A stretch of 6,069 bases of DNA from Gemmatimonadota bacterium (GTDB lineage Bacteria > Gemmatimonadota > Gemmatimonadetes > JACCXV01 > JAHWKZ01), in the NCBI GenBank assembly GCA_030641505.1, contig DAOWHI010000011.1, positions 1 to 6,069 of the forward strand, written 5' to 3'. Shown here piece by piece: positions 5,727 to 6,069 of the stretch (position 1 is its first letter; each line of letters opens with the position of its first letter). The translations under genes and the position numbers were made by a program. The notes beneath the pieces were generated by a model that saw only the letters and a program-made list of their open reading frames with translations, did no database searches and was not told the DNA's origin.

Positions 5727-6069
5727 GTGGCTGTCGAGAGGATCCACAGCGGGGTGCCGGTTTCTGTCGGGGTGGCATTTGGTCCGGCCTACCTGATCAC
5801 GCCTGACGCGCTGCGCGTTCCGCGCTACCCGATCGATGCACCGAGTGTGACTCGCGAGGTCGAGCGTTTGGAAGCTGCCCTTGCGAAGACCAGGGTGGAC
5901 ATAGAACGGGTACAGCAGGCGCTTGTGTCAGCTGGAAAAAAAGACGAAGCGACGATCTTTGACTCACATTTGCTTGTCCTCGAGGACACCGAGTTTCTGG
6001 ATCAGGTTCGAGCGCAAATTCGTGTCGCAGGCGACAACGTGGAGTATGCGTTTCACTGTCAGATTCTCG
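5727..6069 (+). CDS. ptsI: PTS enzyme I (PEP-protein phosphotransferase), 5' part
   Basis: Enzyme I autophosphorylates with phosphoenolpyruvate and passes the phosphate to HPr. The open frame continues past the window end, and 114 complete codons are visible of a protein usually about 570-590 residues long. The visible part is the start of the N-terminal domain. It has the opening strand pattern HSGVPVSVGVAFGPAYLI, a coiled helical region (VTREVERLEAALAKTRVDI) and the conserved IFDSHLLVLEDTEFLDQV segment, then VEYAF. The phosphorylated histidine and the PEP-binding domain are not in the window. I chose GTG at 5727, 8 bases after the HPr stop, with only a weak TGAG upstream. A CTG at 5715, overlapping the HPr stop as CTGA, is in the same frame and would add four residues. 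Confidence 0.93.
   Translation, partial: MAVERIHSGVPVSVGVAFGPAYLITPDALRVPRYPIDAPSVTREVERLEAALAKTRVDIERVQQALVSAGKKDEATIFDSHLLVLEDTEFLDQVRAQIRVAGDNVEYAFHCQIL

Noticed and set aside
5134..5778. 214-codon ORF on the minus strand
   Set aside because: It lies opposite EIID, HPr and the ptsI start, with low-complexity Arg/Pro composition and no recognisable motif.

Overview
This window reads as a single, same-strand, tightly packed operon: sigma-54, a ribosome hibernation factor, HPr kinase/phosphorylase and a complete mannose-family phosphotransferase system (PTS). No RNA gene, mobile element, CRISPR array or recognisable rho-independent terminator was seen. The DNA is GC-rich (about 60% by eye). 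A Gram-negative-type rpoN-hpf-hprK cluster running into mannose-family PTS genes, HPr and enzyme I is the arrangement known from Deltaproteobacteria in the broad sense (Desulfobacterota, Myxococcota and relatives). I infer that kind of organism, but cannot name a genus.

Layout. Positions 1-103 are a leader carrying a near-consensus sigma-54 (-24/-12) promoter at 24-40. Next come rpoN (104-1495), a 63-base gap with a perfect TATAAT and a 12-base palindrome, long-form hpf (1559-2098) and hprK (2104-3072). The PTS block follows: EIIA (3069-3455), EIIB (3452-3928), EIIC (3925-4608), EIID (4613-5401), HPr (5398-5718) and the 5' part of ptsI (5727 to the window end). Downstream of hpf no gap exceeds 8 bases, and four junctions are 4-base GTGA stop/start overlaps. 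There is no gene-free stretch of more than about 100 bases.

How the genes work together. Enzyme I takes phosphate from PEP and passes it to HPr His19. From there it goes to EIIA His11, then EIIB His14, then to a sugar moving through the EIIC/EIID membrane pair. HprK can phosphorylate HPr on Ser50, which is intact, so both the transport and the regulatory branches of HPr phosphorylation are encoded together. The PTS therefore looks complete and active rather than a purely regulatory remnant. HPF links the cluster to ribosome dimerisation in slow growth. The sigma-54 promoter in front of rpoN suggests that sigma-54 may drive its own gene and possibly the whole operon. That recalls the sigma-54 control of mannose-family PTS operons by LevR/ManR in Firmicutes. 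No activator gene lies in the window. The main oddities are the sigma-54 promoter, a Cys-Cys-x-x-Cys cluster beside the EIIA active-site region, GTG starts on all six PTS genes, and a local cluster of GCGATCGC octamers.
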